A stretch of DNA of 64,000 bases, taken from an uncultured Bacteroidales bacterium. Lineage in GTDB: Bacteria; Bacteroidota; Bacteroidia; Bacteroidales; Bacteroidaceae. Both the position numbers and the translations under genes were made by a program. Under the pieces are notes generated by a model. The model made no database searches and had not been told where the DNA came from. It saw only the letters and a program-made list of their open reading frames with translations. The stretch covers positions 1 through 64,000 of the forward strand of contig CADAGX010000006.1 in assembly GCA_902787575.1 (NCBI GenBank). The letters run 5' to 3'. Shown here piece by piece: positions 51,661 to 60,789 of the stretch. The first letter of the stretch is position 1; each line of letters opens with the position of its first letter.

Positions 51661-52670
51661 TCCTCCGAACCGTCCCCCTCAGCGGTGCGTTCTTCTATCA
51701 GATAGTCCACTTCCTGCGGTGCGATGCGCACATTCGCCACGCCCTCGGGCAGGGATTTCAGATGCAAGTGGAGTTTCTCTGATTCGTTGCGTAGAAGTTC
51801 CTCGTAGGTGAAGGCCAGCACAAAGTTGTCGGCCGTGAATTCCTGATAACGGGCTGCGCCGACGCGGAATGTGATGGTTGCTTGTGCGGGAAACGTGCGC
51901 AGGCGACGCTCGGCCGGGAAGTTGAGACCGATGATTGGCACCTGCACCGATTTTTCTGTGTAGTAATCCACGCTGGCTGACACCGTGACGCGGCTGGGTT
52001 CGTACTTGACGCCGCGTATCGGCATGAGGCGTGTTTCGAAGACTGCGTCCTGTGTCAGTCCCATTTGCGAGAGCGCCTGGGTGAAAGCCGCAGTCATGGT
52101 ATCGCGCACGCTGGCTGGCGCATACACATCTACCGAGTCTGGCACGACGCTTACGCCCTGCAGATAATTCTGCGGCGACGTGGTGAAAGTGCCGACAACG
52201 CGCACCGGAAGTCGGTGCCGCAAGCCTCGGTTGTAGTAAAACTCCAGCGTGTCGGGACGCAAACCTTCTATGTGCGTGGTACTTTCGAGCTGACTTTGCA
52301 CGGCACGCAGCACGTCGTTTTGCGGAATCTGCACGCGGCCGCTCACCGCTCCGTTGTCATAGTTGCGGAAATCAAGCGTCACCGGACGCATAGAGCGGCT
52401 GCTGACAAAGCGCACAAGCATGGTACCCTTGTCGCGAACCGACACACTGACCTGCTCGGGCAGCTCCGTGGTAATATGTACGCCCTCGGGGACTTCTGTC
52501 AGCCGTAGTGGCACGGAAAGTTCGACCGCGAACGTGTCGTTGAGCCTTACCATGAGCCAAAATCCAGCCGCCACCAGCAGAAAAAAGAGAAAGACGAATC
52601 CTTCCTGAGCGCGGACGCTCTGGAAGAAAGTCTGAAAATGGCTTGTGAAACGGCGGAAACTTTGCTTCAT
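51657..52670 (-). CDS. YbbR/CdaR-like domain protein
   Basis: The 337-residue product has a short cytoplasmic N-terminus, one membrane helix (about 25-42, EGFVFLFFLLVAAGFWLMV), and an exported beta-rich part with YbbR-like repeats (VPLRLTEVPEGVHI; DKGTMLVRFVSS). Such proteins in other phyla modulate diadenylate cyclase; no cyclase gene is in this window. The order nusB-yajC-ybbR-coaE is typical for Bacteroidales. Confidence 0.85.
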   Translation of the reverse strand: MKQSFRRFTSHFQTFFQSVRAQEGFVFLFFLLVAAGFWLMVRLNDTFAVELSVPLRLTEVPEGVHITTELPEQVSVSVRDKGTMLVRFVSSRSMRPVTLDFRNYDNGAVSGRVQIPQNDVLRAVQSQLESTTHIEGLRPDTLEFYYNRGLRHRLPVRVVGTFTTSPQNYLQGVSVVPDSVDVYAPASVRDTMTAAFTQALSQMGLTQDAVFETRLMPIRGVKYEPSRVTVSASVDYYTEKSVQVPIIGLNFPAERRLRTFPAQATITFRVGAARYQEFTADNFVLAFTYEELLRNESEKLHLHLKSLPEGVANVRIAPQEVDYLIEERTAEGDGSEE

Positions 52671-52706
52671 ACGTCGGAATTTCGCGGCCTGCAGCCAGAA
52701 ATGTGG

Positions 52707-53015
52707 TTACTGCACGGGCTGAGGCGACGCGTACACGGAGTTGCGGTCCACCTTAATGCGAACACCGCTGGCCACCTCTATCAGAAGTGCGTTGTCGGCT
52801 TCCTCAATTTGCTTAACAACGCCATAAATTCCGCCGGCAGTCACCACATTTTGGCCAACAGCTATGGAATTGCGAAACTTCTGTATCTCTTTCTGCTTTT
52901 TCTGCTGCGGGCGGAAAAAGAAAAGGTACATAATCACAAAAATGAGCAGCATCATCACCATCATTGACATGCCGCCTCCGCCGGCGCCATTCGCCGCTTG
53001 CATAAAAGTAAACAT
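52707..53015 (-). CDS. yajC: Preprotein translocase accessory subunit YajC
   Basis: The 102-residue protein has one membrane helix (about 17-36, MMVMMLLIFVIMYLFFFRPQ) followed directly by QQKKQKE and the KVVKxIEEADNALLIEVASGVRI-type small cytoplasmic domain. It associates with SecDF in the Sec translocon. An internal Met (MQAANG) could also start it, but the first ATG is kept. Confidence 0.94.
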   Translation of the reverse strand: MFTFMQAANGAGGGGMSMMVMMLLIFVIMYLFFFRPQQKKQKEIQKFRNSIAVGQNVVTAGGIYGVVKQIEEADNALLIEVASGVRIKVDRNSVYASPQPVQ

Positions 53016-53096
53016 AGGAATTATAGTTTTAAAGTTTGTTTTCTGCTGTTTGAGTGCCGTTGCCGCACTGCCACACGCGGCAGCCGCTAAATGAAG

Positions 53097-54026
53097 TTAC
53101 ATACTCTTGACGATGCGTTTCTCCTCGACGAGTCTCTTTGAGATAGCATCCAGCGTGGCGTTAATATATTTGCTACTATTCGGCGTACTGTACATTTTGC
53201 TCATCTCCACGTATTCGTTGATTGTGACACTGATGGGAATGGACGGGAAAGAAATGATTTCGGCCAGTGCCACCTGCAGTATCACACGGTCCATCAGAGC
53301 TACGCGGTTCACATCCCAACGGCGCGTGGAGTTGGAAATGAGATTTTGCAAGTAAGACTCGTTCGCCAGCGTGCGGCGCAACAGCCGGACAGCAAACTCG
53401 CGGTCTTCTTCGTCCTTGTATTCTGGAAGTAGCGGCTGACTGTCGTTGCTTTCCTCGCTGAAGCGATTTATTGTTTTCAGCACGAAAGTATCCACCACCA
53501 CTTTGTCGTCATTCCAGTAGATGTTCATATCCTCCAGAATGGCGTCCAAATCTTCGTTGTTGCAGATGAAATGTCGGTATATCATACGCCAGACCTCGCG
53601 GTCCTCGGCGTAGCCAGACTCCTTTCGACTCATATATTCCTTAAAGAAATCAGCGTCTTCCACTTTGGCAAGCAGCGAGCGGAGGAATTCCTCCTCGTCG
53701 GCCCAGTTCCGCTTCATGTTCTCGCGAAATTCTTTCAGCTGCTTGTTCGACTCCAACTGTAACATAAATTTGTTATCAACAAATCGCCGGCTCAATGTCG
53801 TGTAGTCGCCCAAACGGCGCAACCTGTTCTGTCTCATTTCCAACGTTCGGGTGGCAATCCGGCTCAGGTCAACCATCAGCAGCAACATGGAGTTATACAG
53901 GTCGTACGCTTTGGAGAGAGAAAACAGCAGTTCGCGCTCTGCGGTGTCGGGGTTTCCGTCTCCGTTCTGATAGTAGGAATAGGTTATTTGTACTGCCTTT
54001 TGTCGTATTAATTCGCGATTTATCAT
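53097..54026 (-). CDS. nusB: Transcription antitermination protein NusB (long Bacteroidetes form)
   Basis: Binds boxA RNA with NusE during rRNA transcription. The 309-residue protein is about twice the usual size: a helical N-terminal part (about 1-170) precedes the NusB fold (about 200-309) that contains WDVNRVALMDRVILQVALAEI and ISVTINEYVEMSKMYSTPNSSKYINA. The long form is normal for this phylum. It is the first gene of the nusB-yajC-ybbR-coaE-DUF5606 run. Confidence 0.93.
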   Translation of the reverse strand: MINRELIRQKAVQITYSYYQNGDGNPDTAERELLFSLSKAYDLYNSMLLLMVDLSRIATRTLEMRQNRLRRLGDYTTLSRRFVDNKFMLQLESNKQLKEFRENMKRNWADEEEFLRSLLAKVEDADFFKEYMSRKESGYAEDREVWRMIYRHFICNNEDLDAILEDMNIYWNDDKVVVDTFVLKTINRFSEESNDSQPLLPEYKDEEDREFAVRLLRRTLANESYLQNLISNSTRRWDVNRVALMDRVILQVALAEIISFPSIPISVTINEYVEMSKMYSTPNSSKYINATLDAISKRLVEEKRIVKSM

Positions 54027-54049
54027 GTCAAAGTTACTTAAATATTGAA

Positions 54050-54073
54050 CAAAAGTACGAATTTTAACTCAAA
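54050..54073 (-). promoter_or_regulatory. Promoter of the nusB operon
   Basis: On the minus strand TACTTTTG (54050-54057) fits the TAnnTTTG consensus and TTTG (54070-54073) lies 12 bases upstream. The nusB start is 23 bases downstream. No TTTG is found at 19-21 bases. Confidence 0.55.
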
Positions 54074-54148
54074 TAACTACATTTTATACCATTTTTTTTG
54101 GCAGTTAAAAAAAATATGATGAATTTTGGAGCAAAATAACAAAGTGAT

Positions 54149-54484
54149 ATGGAAGAAAAACTGAACACGACAGAGGGAAAAGAAAAGGATATTCTCTTCT
54201 CAAAGACAGCAAAAGCCGGACAGCGCATCTACTACATAGATGTAAAAATAAACCGCAAAGAAGAAATGTATCTCTGCATTACCGAAAGCAAGAAGGTGCA
54301 AACGGGAACGGTAGAACAGCCGGCAATAAATTATGAGAAGCACAAAATTTTTCTTTATCGGGAAGATTTCCAGAAATTCATGGAGTGCATCAACGAGGCG
54401 ATGCAGTACATATCCGAGCAACAAGGCGAGGCGGAACCTCGTGCGGAACGCGACGATTCAATAAAATTGGACTTGGAATTTTGA
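54149..54484 (+). CDS. DUF3276 / PUR-alpha-like nucleic-acid-binding protein
   Basis: The 111-residue protein contains one PUR repeat: DILFSKTAKAGQRIYYIDVKINRKEEMYLCITES, split here across two strands, then a helix DFQKFMECINEAMQYI, with an acidic tail. Bacteroidetes and Borrelia homologues of this type form dimers that bind single-stranded DNA or RNA. A regulatory role at nucleic acids is plausible. A weak promoter (TTTG at 54097, then GAATTTTG at 54121) may serve it; it is divergent from nusB. Confidence 0.88.
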   Translation: MEEKLNTTEGKEKDILFSKTAKAGQRIYYIDVKINRKEEMYLCITESKKVQTGTVEQPAINYEKHKIFLYREDFQKFMECINEAMQYISEQQGEAEPRAERDDSIKLDLEF

Positions 54485-54510
54485 AAGTTCGGGGAAAAGT
54501 TGTAACTTTG
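54480..54510 (+). promoter_or_regulatory. Promoter of rplY
   Basis: The -33 TTTG (54480-54483) overlaps the stop codon of the DUF3276 gene, and the -7 TAACTTTG is at 54503-54510 (19-base spacer). The leader of about 70 bases is long enough for regulation of a ribosomal-protein gene, but no clear fold was recognised. Confidence 0.75.
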
Positions 54511-54586
54511 CACCCGCTTTTGCAGCCGTGTGATGGCGAATTAAGCATTTAATAACTTAATTTAGAGTAACACAAAACGAGAAAAA

Positions 54587-55183
54587 ATGAAAACAATTGA
54601 CGTAAAAGGTACAGCGCGCGTCGCAAACGGTAAGAAGGGCGCGAAAGATGTTCGTCGCCAAGGTGGCGTACCCTGTAATCTCTACGGAGAAGCAAAAGGA
54701 GAGAACGGACTTCCCGTGGCACAGAGCTTCACAGCCACACAGGAAGAGCTCAGAAAGTTGGTTTACACGCCCGACATTTTCAGCGTGAACCTCAATATCG
54801 ACGGTAAGGAGTGCAAGGCCGTGATGAAGGAGCTGCAGTTCCACCCCGTGACGGACCGACTTCTGCACGTGGACTTCTATGAAATTACAGAAACGAAGCC
54901 CATCGTCATGGAAGTTCCCATTAAGTTGAACGGATTGGCAGAGGGCGTACGCGCCGGTGGTAAGCTTGCCGCCAGCGTCCGCAAACTGAAAGTTCGTGCT
55001 CCCTACACGCAGATTCCCGAGCGCTTGGACATCGATGTAACGAACCTCGGCCTTGGAAAGACAATTAAGGTGGGCGAACTGAGTTTCGAAGGCCTTGAAT
55101 TGGTGACCAGCCCGAGCGTGGTTGTTTGCCAGGTGAAGATGACACGTAGTGCAATGAGCGCGGCGGCCAAGAAGGAAGAGTGA
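54587..55183 (+). CDS. rplY: 50S ribosomal protein L25/general stress protein Ctc
   Basis: The 198-residue long (CTC) form has the L25 domain (about 1-90; ARVANGKKGAKDVRRQGGVPCNLYG, split over strand and loop, binds 5S rRNA) and a C-terminal TL5-type beta domain (about 95-185). The end is Ala/Lys/Glu-rich. The pth gene follows after eight bases, an arrangement that is common in bacteria. Confidence 0.95.
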   Translation: MKTIDVKGTARVANGKKGAKDVRRQGGVPCNLYGEAKGENGLPVAQSFTATQEELRKLVYTPDIFSVNLNIDGKECKAVMKELQFHPVTDRLLHVDFYEITETKPIVMEVPIKLNGLAEGVRAGGKLAASVRKLKVRAPYTQIPERLDIDVTNLGLGKTIKVGELSFEGLELVTSPSVVVCQVKMTRSAMSAAAKKEE

Positions 55184-55191
55184 AGCACTGA

Positions 55192-55755
55192 ATGAAATAT
55201 TTGATAACGGGGCTGGGTAACATCGGCGACGAGTACGACGGCACCCGCCACAACATCGGATTCAGAGTATTGGACGCCCTCGCTAAGGCGTCCAATACTG
55301 CTTTTGACGACCGGCGTTATGGGTTCGTGGCGCACACACGGGTGAAGAATGCGGAACTGGTGCTGCTGAAGCCCTCCACATTTATGAACCTCAGCGGTAA
55401 TGCTGTGCGCTACTGGCTGCAGCAGGAAAAAATCGAGCTGCAGAATCTGCTGGTTGTCGTGGACGATTTGAGTCTGCCGCTCGGGACAATTCGCATGAAG
55501 CCTTCGGGCAGCGCGGGCGGACACAATGGATTGCGGCATATTGCACAAGTCTTGGGAACGGAGGCGTACAACCGGCTGCGTTTTGGCATCGGAAATGATT
55601 TTCCTCGCGGCACGCAGGTGGATTTCGTGCTGAGCCGCTTCACGCCGGAAGAGGAGACACTGGTAAATGAGAAGGCGCTGGTGGCGTGCGACGCTGTCAA
55701 GGCATTTGCTCTCTGCGGGATGCAATTTGCAATGTGCAACTATAATGGAAAATAA
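55192..55755 (+). CDS. pth: Peptidyl-tRNA hydrolase
   Basis: Recycles peptidyl-tRNA released from ribosomes. The 187-residue product has the family start [21 protein letters not shown] with the catalytic His, the FMNLSGNAV block and the [25 protein letters not shown] block. A perfect 13-bp inverted repeat lies inside codons 25-36, encoding [10 protein letters not shown], which is less conserved in the family. Confidence 0.95.
   Translation: MKYLITGLGNIGDEYDGTRHNIGFRVLDALAKASNTAFDDRRYGFVAHTRVKNAELVLLKPSTFMNLSGNAVRYWLQQEKIELQNLLVVVDDLSLPLGTIRMKPSGSAGGHNGLRHIAQVLGTEAYNRLRFGIGNDFPRGTQVDFVLSRFTPEEETLVNEKALVACDAVKAFALCGMQFAMCNYNGK
55266..55299 (+). repeat. Perfect 13-bp inverted repeat inside pth
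   Basis: AGTATTGGACGCC (55266-55278) and GGCGTCCAATACT (55287-55299) are exact reverse complements with an eight-base loop. A hairpin of this strength inside a coding region early in the gene may affect translation or mRNA turnover. Confidence 0.85.
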
Positions 55756-55756
55756 C

Positions 55757-55800
55757 ATCGTGCGTCTTTCGCGCGCACGCGTGTAGTATAATAAGGTATA
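55757..55800 (+). repeat. Two-unit example of the CGTGT-core repeats between pth and pepT
   Basis: CGTGCGTC (core at 55760) and CGTGTAG (core at 55781) are 21 bases apart in a spacer of only 55 bases. Confidence 0.5.
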
Positions 55801-55810
55801 AGCTGAAGAA

Positions 55811-57031
55811 ATGGAATTAGTAGACAGATTCTTGAAATATGTGTCGTTCGATACGCAGTCTTGCGAAGAGAACGAAGCAGAATGCCCAAGTACGGAAAAA
55901 CAATTTGCACTGGCGCGTTATCTGAAAAGTGAGCTTGAATCGCTGGGTCTCGAGGATGTGGAGATGGATGCGCACGCTTATGTTTATGCCACGCTGCCTG
56001 CGAATACGCAGAAAACTGTGCCCACAATCGGATTTATTGCGCACATGGACACAAGTCCCGACTGCAGCGGTGCTAACGTCAAGCCGCGCATTATACAGAA
56101 CTACGACGGTTCGGACATCGTGTTGAACGCTGAGTTGGGAGTTGCCACGTGCGTTAGTCAGTTTCCCGAACTCCGTTCGCACATTGGCGAGGATCTTATC
56201 GTCACCGACGGCACGACGCTGCTTGGCGCTGACGACAAGGCCGGGATTGCCGAGATTGTGACAGCTATGACTTACCTGCAGGCGCATCCGGAAATCGAGC
56301 ACGGAAAGATACGTGTCGCCTTCAATCCCGATGAGGAGATAGGGGCAGGTGCACACCTCTTTGACGTGGAAAAATTTGGATGCGACTGGGCTTACACGAT
56401 GGACGGTGGCGAAGTCGGTGAGTTGGAGTACGAGAATTTCAATGCCGCCAGCGCAAAAGTGCAAATCCGAGGGCGCAACGTGCACCCCGGCTATGCCAAG
56501 GGAAAAATGCTGAACGCATGTCTGATGGCAAGTGAGTTTGCCGCCCTGCTTCCTGCAGGCGAAACGCCGGCAATGACCGAGGGGTACGAAGGTTTCTATC
56601 ATCTCTGCGGCGTGCAGGCAACGGTGGAAGAGGCCACCCTGAGCTATATTATCCGCGACCACGACCGCCAGAATTTCGAGCGTCGCAAGCAGACTGTGCT
56701 GAAGGCGGCAGAGACGATGAACGCGCGTTATGGCGACGTCGTCAGCGTGACGCTTAAGGATCAATATTACAACATGCTGGAGCAGGTGAGCGACAAGCCT
56801 CATATCATAGATACGGCACGTCGTGCCATCACCGAGGCGTGCGGCTTCTGTACCGTGGTGCCCATTCGTGGCGGAACGGACGGTGCGCAGCTGTCGTTCA
56901 AAGGCCTGCCGTGTCCGAATATCTTCGCGGGCGGACTGAATTTCCACGGAAGAAACGAGTTCGTGCCTGTGCAGAGTATGCAGAAGGCCATGATGACCGT
57001 CGTTAACATCTGCAGAATAACTGCCGAGTAA
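55811..57031 (+). CDS. pepT: Peptidase T (tripeptide aminopeptidase)
   Basis: M20-family dizinc exopeptidase that releases N-terminal residues from tripeptides in the cytoplasm. The 406-residue product has the metal site AHMDTSPD, the bridging Asp in [12 protein letters not shown], the catalytic Glu pair in [10 protein letters not shown], and the dimerisation domain in the middle. The C-terminal metal His lies in [10 protein letters not shown]. All ligands appear present. Confidence 0.95.
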   Translation: MELVDRFLKYVSFDTQSCEENEAECPSTEKQFALARYLKSELESLGLEDVEMDAHAYVYATLPANTQKTVPTIGFIAHMDTSPDCSGANVKPRIIQNYDGSDIVLNAELGVATCVSQFPELRSHIGEDLIVTDGTTLLGADDKAGIAEIVTAMTYLQAHPEIEHGKIRVAFNPDEEIGAGAHLFDVEKFGCDWAYTMDGGEVGELEYENFNAASAKVQIRGRNVHPGYAKGKMLNACLMASEFAALLPAGETPAMTEGYEGFYHLCGVQATVEEATLSYIIRDHDRQNFERRKQTVLKAAETMNARYGDVVSVTLKDQYYNMLEQVSDKPHIIDTARRAITEACGFCTVVPIRGGTDGAQLSFKGLPCPNIFAGGLNFHGRNEFVPVQSMQKAMMTVVNICRITAE

Positions 57032-57032
57032 C

Positions 57033-57470
57033 ATGGCAAACACAGAAGCGCGCATCGACAAGTGGCTGTGGGCAGCACGAATCTTTAAGACTCGCACGTT
57101 GGCGGCAGCAGCCTGCAAGAAAGGGCAGGTGATGCTACGCGGCGTACAGCTGAAAGCCAGTCGCACCGTGAAGGCGGGCGACGTCGTGGATGTGCGTAAG
57201 CCGCCCGTCACATATAGTTTCCGCGTGTTACAACCCATAGAAAAGCGCGTGGGCGCAAAGTTGTTGCCCGAGATACTGGAGAACGTTACGGCGGCCGAGC
57301 AGTACGAGTTGCTCGAGATGAGTAAAATCAGCGGCTTCGTGAATCGCGCCAAAGGCACGGGACGTCCGACAAAGAAGGACCGCCGTAGTCTGGACGAGTT
57401 TGCCGGCGATGTTCCCACGTTTGTCGGTGACTTTGATTTCGACTTAGACGATTCGGACGACGAGGAGTAA
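57033..57470 (+). CDS. S4-domain RNA-binding protein (Hsp15-like)
   Basis: The 145-residue protein starts RIDKWLWAARIFKTRTLAA and continues with CKKGQVMLRGVQLKASRTVKAGD, an S4 domain as in HslR/Hsp15, which rescues stalled 50S-nascent chain-tRNA complexes. A basic stretch (AKGTGRPTKKDRR) and a very acidic tail (DFDLDDSDDEE) follow. It starts two bases after the pepT stop. Confidence 0.9.
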   Translation: MANTEARIDKWLWAARIFKTRTLAAAACKKGQVMLRGVQLKASRTVKAGDVVDVRKPPVTYSFRVLQPIEKRVGAKLLPEILENVTAAEQYELLEMSKISGFVNRAKGTGRPTKKDRRSLDEFAGDVPTFVGDFDFDLDDSDDEE

Positions 57471-57484
57471 ACAGAAAACAGCCA

Positions 57485-59509
57485 ATGATAGACCGCGCTA
57501 CCATAGATAAAATCATGGACGCCGCCAGCATCGTGGATGTGGTGAGCGACTTCGTAACGCTGAAGCGTGCAGGTGCCAACCTGAAGGGGCTCTGCCCGTT
57601 TCACGACGATCGCACGCCGTCTTTTATGGTGTCGCCTGCAAAAAATTACTGCAAGTGCTTTGCTTGCGGCAAGGGCGGCAATCCCGTGGGATTTATCATG
57701 GAGCACGAACAGCTCACGTATCCCGACGCGTTGCGCTATCTGGCGCGCAAATATGGCATTCCCATTAAGGAAAAGGAAGTTTCGGCCGAGGAGATTCAGG
57801 CGCGCGACGACCGCGAGAGTATGTTTATCCTGAACGAATGGGCGCGCGACTGGTTCCGCCACGAACTTCTCGAGACGGAAGACGGACGCGCTGTGGGCTT
57901 GGCTTATTTTCGCGGGCGCGGATTCCGCGACGACATACTCAACCGCTTTCAGGTGGGCTTCAGTCCCAACGATGCGAAGCATACTTTGGCCGACGACGCG
58001 CTGAAGCAGGGCTATCAGGAGAAGTACCTTGTGAATATCATCGACGAGCGCGAGCCAAAGAACAGCATAGGCACGGGACTCTGCCTGAAGAACGCTGACG
58101 GCAAGCTGCGCGACCGATTCCGCGGACGTGTCATCTGGCCCATATTTTCCGTGAGCGGCCGTGTGGCTGGCTTCGGCGGCCGCGTCTTGGACGCCGCCAC
58201 GAAGGGCGTGAACGTGAAATACCTGAATTCGCCCGAAAGTGTGGTTTACAGCAAACGCAAGGAACTTTTTGGCTTGTTCCAGGCCAAAGAAGCCATTCGT
58301 CGCAACGACCTTTGCTATCTGGTGGAGGGCTACACCGACGTGATGGCCATGCATCAAATGGGCGTGGAAAACGTGGTTGCCTCGTCGGGTACGGCGCTTA
58401 CCACAGACCAAATCCGTCTTATCCACCGCATGACGAGCAATATCACCGTCATTTTCGACGGCGACGAAGCCGGCATTCATGCCAGCGAGCGCGGCATCGA
58501 TATGTTGCTGGCTGAGGGCATGAATGTGAAGCTTCTGCTCTTGCCCGACGGCGATGACCCCGACAGTTTCGCGCGCAAGCACAACGCCACCGAGTATCAG
58601 GATTATCTGCGCACACATCAGGTGGATTTTATCCACTTCAAGACTAATAATACGTTGGCCGCCGCGCAGGGCGACCCCGTGCGGCTGAGCCAGCTCATCA
58701 ACAACATTGTGGAAAGTATTGCTGTGATTCCTGACGAAATCACGCGTGTGCTCTATGTCCGACAGGCGTCGCAGACCCTGCAGATGGACGAGCGGCTCAT
58801 ACAGACGGCCGTGGGAAAACAGATGCAGCGGCTCGCCGATGAGCGGCGCAAGGAACGAGAGCGCGAGGAACGCCGCAATGTGCCGCAGCCCGAAGGGCCG
58901 GACGACACTGCGGTAGGCCCTGCAGAGGAAACGCCGCGGCCGGAGCCCGTGGTCGCACCTCGTGCATCGGAGGGCAAGGACGGCAGCGAGCGTTTGCTCG
59001 CAGAGGCTGTAGTCCGCTACGGCGAGCGTCAATTGTGTTATGTGGAGGAAGGGGACAAAGAGATCCCACTCAGTGTCATCGAATTCACGTACTACAGCCT
59101 GCAAGATGACGGCGTGCAACTGCAAAACGAGCTGTACCGTCGTATTCTCGACGAGGGAATGCAGCACATTCACGACAAAGGTTTTGTGGCGGAGCGTTAC
59201 TTCCTAAACCATCCCGACCCGCAAATCAGCGGAACGGCTTTCGAACTCTCGATAGACAAAGAGCAACTAAGCCGTTACCACGGCGATGTGGAACTCGAGA
59301 ACCCGCTGGCTTCCATCCCGCGACTCATAGCCACGCTGAAATTGCGCGTCGTACGCGAGGACCTGAAGCGCCTCACCGAGAAAGCCAAAGACCCGGCACT
59401 GCGGAGCGACAAGGAGGCATTCCGTGCGCTGATGGACGAATTCAAGGCTAAGACGCAGCGCGCCGGCGAACTGGCCAAGGAAAGTGGCGACCGCGTAGTG
59501 TTGCGCTGA
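57485..59509 (+). CDS. dnaG: DNA primase
   Basis: Synthesises RNA primers at the replication fork. The 674-residue product has the CHC2 zinc site (Cys37, His40, Cys58, Cys61 in CPFHDDRTPSF and CKCFACGKGG), the RNA polymerase domain with the EGYTD Toprim acidic motif and the FDGDEAG and DGDDPD acidic clusters, and a C-terminal DnaB-binding helical region after an acidic/proline linker (about 455-500). It is not next to rpsU or rpoD here. Confidence 0.95.
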   Translation: MIDRATIDKIMDAASIVDVVSDFVTLKRAGANLKGLCPFHDDRTPSFMVSPAKNYCKCFACGKGGNPVGFIMEHEQLTYPDALRYLARKYGIPIKEKEVSAEEIQARDDRESMFILNEWARDWFRHELLETEDGRAVGLAYFRGRGFRDDILNRFQVGFSPNDAKHTLADDALKQGYQEKYLVNIIDEREPKNSIGTGLCLKNADGKLRDRFRGRVIWPIFSVSGRVAGFGGRVLDAATKGVNVKYLNSPESVVYSKRKELFGLFQAKEAIRRNDLCYLVEGYTDVMAMHQMGVENVVASSGTALTTDQIRLIHRMTSNITVIFDGDEAGIHASERGIDMLLAEGMNVKLLLLPDGDDPDSFARKHNATEYQDYLRTHQVDFIHFKTNNTLAAAQGDPVRLSQLINNIVESIAVIPDEITRVLYVRQASQTLQMDERLIQTAVGKQMQRLADERRKEREREERRNVPQPEGPDDTAVGPAEETPRPEPVVAPRASEGKDGSERLLAEAVVRYGERQLCYVEEGDKEIPLSVIEFTYYSLQDDGVQLQNELYRRILDEGMQHIHDKGFVAERYFLNHPDPQISGTAFELSIDKEQLSRYHGDVELENPLASIPRLIATLKLRVVREDLKRLTEKAKDPALRSDKEAFRALMDEFKAKTQRAGELAKESGDRVVLR

Positions 59510-59552
59510 AGCCTGTAGCCTGTACCGCCGTCGGTTACTGCACGTGGTTTTT

Positions 59553-59595
59553 CGTATGCGACAGCCACTTTTATTTTTTCTTGCTGTCGCACGAA
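59553..59595. repeat. Hairpin after dnaG within CGTGT-type repeats
   Basis: TGCGACAGC (59557-59565) pairs perfectly with GCTGTCGCA (59583-59591) around a U-rich loop; flanking CGTA/ACG bases extend it with a bulge. CACGTGGTTTTTCG just upstream (59541) resembles a unit of the 21-22 bp repeat family. No T-run follows, so a terminator role is uncertain. Confidence 0.55.
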
Positions 59596-59633
59596 GCAAA
59601 ACAGCGCGTGATATTAGAAATGATGACGGGCGG

Positions 59634-59666
59634 ATTGTGAAATATGGATTAAAGTTTGTAACTTTG
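59634..59666 (+). promoter_or_regulatory. Promoter of the DHH phosphoesterase gene
   Basis: The -7 TAACTTTG is at 59659-59666; ATTG at 59634-59637 is at -33 (21 bases) and TATG at 59643-59646 is 12 bases upstream of the -7 box. Confidence 0.6.
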
Positions 59667-59683
59667 TAGCCCGAAAGAAAAAT

Positions 59684-60724
59684 ATGGAGAAGGTTATCGA
59701 TGATGGTGGGTTGGGCCGATTCCGGGCTCTGATAGCCGCGGCACAGCGAATTGTGGTCTGTGGCCACGTGAATCCCGACGGCGACGCAGTGGGTTCTGCA
59801 CTGGCGCTTCAGCACTGGCTGCAGCGGCAGGGAAAGGAATGCACTGTGGTACTGCCCAATACATTCCCCGACTTTCTGCTTTGGATGCCCGGCGCCAAGG
59901 ATGTCAAAGCCTACCGCCGGCACGAGGCCGAGGTGGCGCCGATAATCGAGCAGGCAGATCTCTTCGTGATAGCCGACCTGAATTCTCCCTCGCGTCTGAT
60001 GGACATAGAAACACTGGTGATGGCCAATCCTGCGCCAAAGGTTATGATTGATCACCACATGTCGCCGGCCGACTTCTGTGACGTCACGATCTCGCATCCC
60101 GAGATGTGCGCTACGGCCGAGGTGCTGTGCCATCTGTTTTGGCAACTGGGAGAACTGCAGCAACTGGCCGAGGCGGAGGCCGTTTGCCTATATGCGGGCA
60201 TGATGTGCGACACGGGAGCCTTCACTTATGCCTCCACGCGCGCCGTCATCTACGAGTGCGTCAGTCACCTTCTGGCGCGTGGCATTGACAAAGACCGCAT
60301 TTACCGCAACGTTTACTACACGGCATCGCTTGCCCGCCTGAGGCTGCAGGGATATATGCTGTACGTGAATCTGCGGATGCGTAAGAACCTGCACGCAGCT
60401 GTGATGACTCTCACCAACGCCGAGCGCCGCCGTTTCGGAGTGAAGAACGGCGACACGGAAGGTCTGGTGAACATGCCGCTGCAAATCAGCGGCACGCGGC
60501 TGAGCATCTTCCTGACGGAAGATACGGAACTGGAGGGACTGGTGAAGGTAAGCCTGCGCAGCGTGGACGATTTCCCGTGCAACAAGATGGCCGAGGAGTT
60601 CTTTGGCGGCGGCGGACACCTGAATGCCAGTGGCGGCAAGCTCTATTGCTCAATGGACGAAGCGCTGAAAGTGGTGGATCGCGCGTTGCAGAAATATGCG
60701 CCGCTGCTGAAGGGACAAGTATAA
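59684..60724 (+). CDS. DHH-family phosphoesterase (NrnA-like nanoRNase / pAp phosphatase)
   Basis: The 346-residue product has the DHH-domain motifs HVNPDGDAVGSALAL, ADLNS, and DHHMSP, and the C-terminal DHHA1 signature GGGGHLNASGG. These are the hallmarks of NrnA-type enzymes that degrade very short RNAs (and/or cyclic dinucleotide products) and dephosphorylate pAp. The exact substrate cannot be decided from sequence. Confidence 0.92.
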   Translation: MEKVIDDGGLGRFRALIAAAQRIVVCGHVNPDGDAVGSALALQHWLQRQGKECTVVLPNTFPDFLLWMPGAKDVKAYRRHEAEVAPIIEQADLFVIADLNSPSRLMDIETLVMANPAPKVMIDHHMSPADFCDVTISHPEMCATAEVLCHLFWQLGELQQLAEAEAVCLYAGMMCDTGAFTYASTRAVIYECVSHLLARGIDKDRIYRNVYYTASLARLRLQGYMLYVNLRMRKNLHAAVMTLTNAERRRFGVKNGDTEGLVNMPLQISGTRLSIFLTEDTELEGLVKVSLRSVDDFPCNKMAEEFFGGGGHLNASGGKLYCSMDEALKVVDRALQKYAPLLKGQV

Positions 60725-60746
60725 TTCCTGCCACAAAGCAATGGCG

Positions 60747-60770
60747 TTTGAACGAAAATAACTATCTTTG
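60747..60770 (+). promoter_or_regulatory. Promoter of the DUF4827 / hemW unit
   Basis: The -7 box TATCTTTG is at 60763-60770 with TTTG exactly 12 bases upstream (60747-60750). No TTTG is present at 19-21 bases. Confidence 0.65.
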
Positions 60771-60789
60771 CAGACGTAAAACGTATGTT

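Noticed and set aside
54029..54036. TAACTTTG on the minus strand as the nusB promoter
   Set aside because: It lies only two bases before the start codon, so transcription would begin inside the gene; the TACTTTTG box at 54050-54057 is better placed.
55817..59173. Minus-strand open frame of 1118 codons
   Set aside because: Antisense to pepT, the S4 gene and dnaG; composition is His/Ala/Val-rich without motifs.
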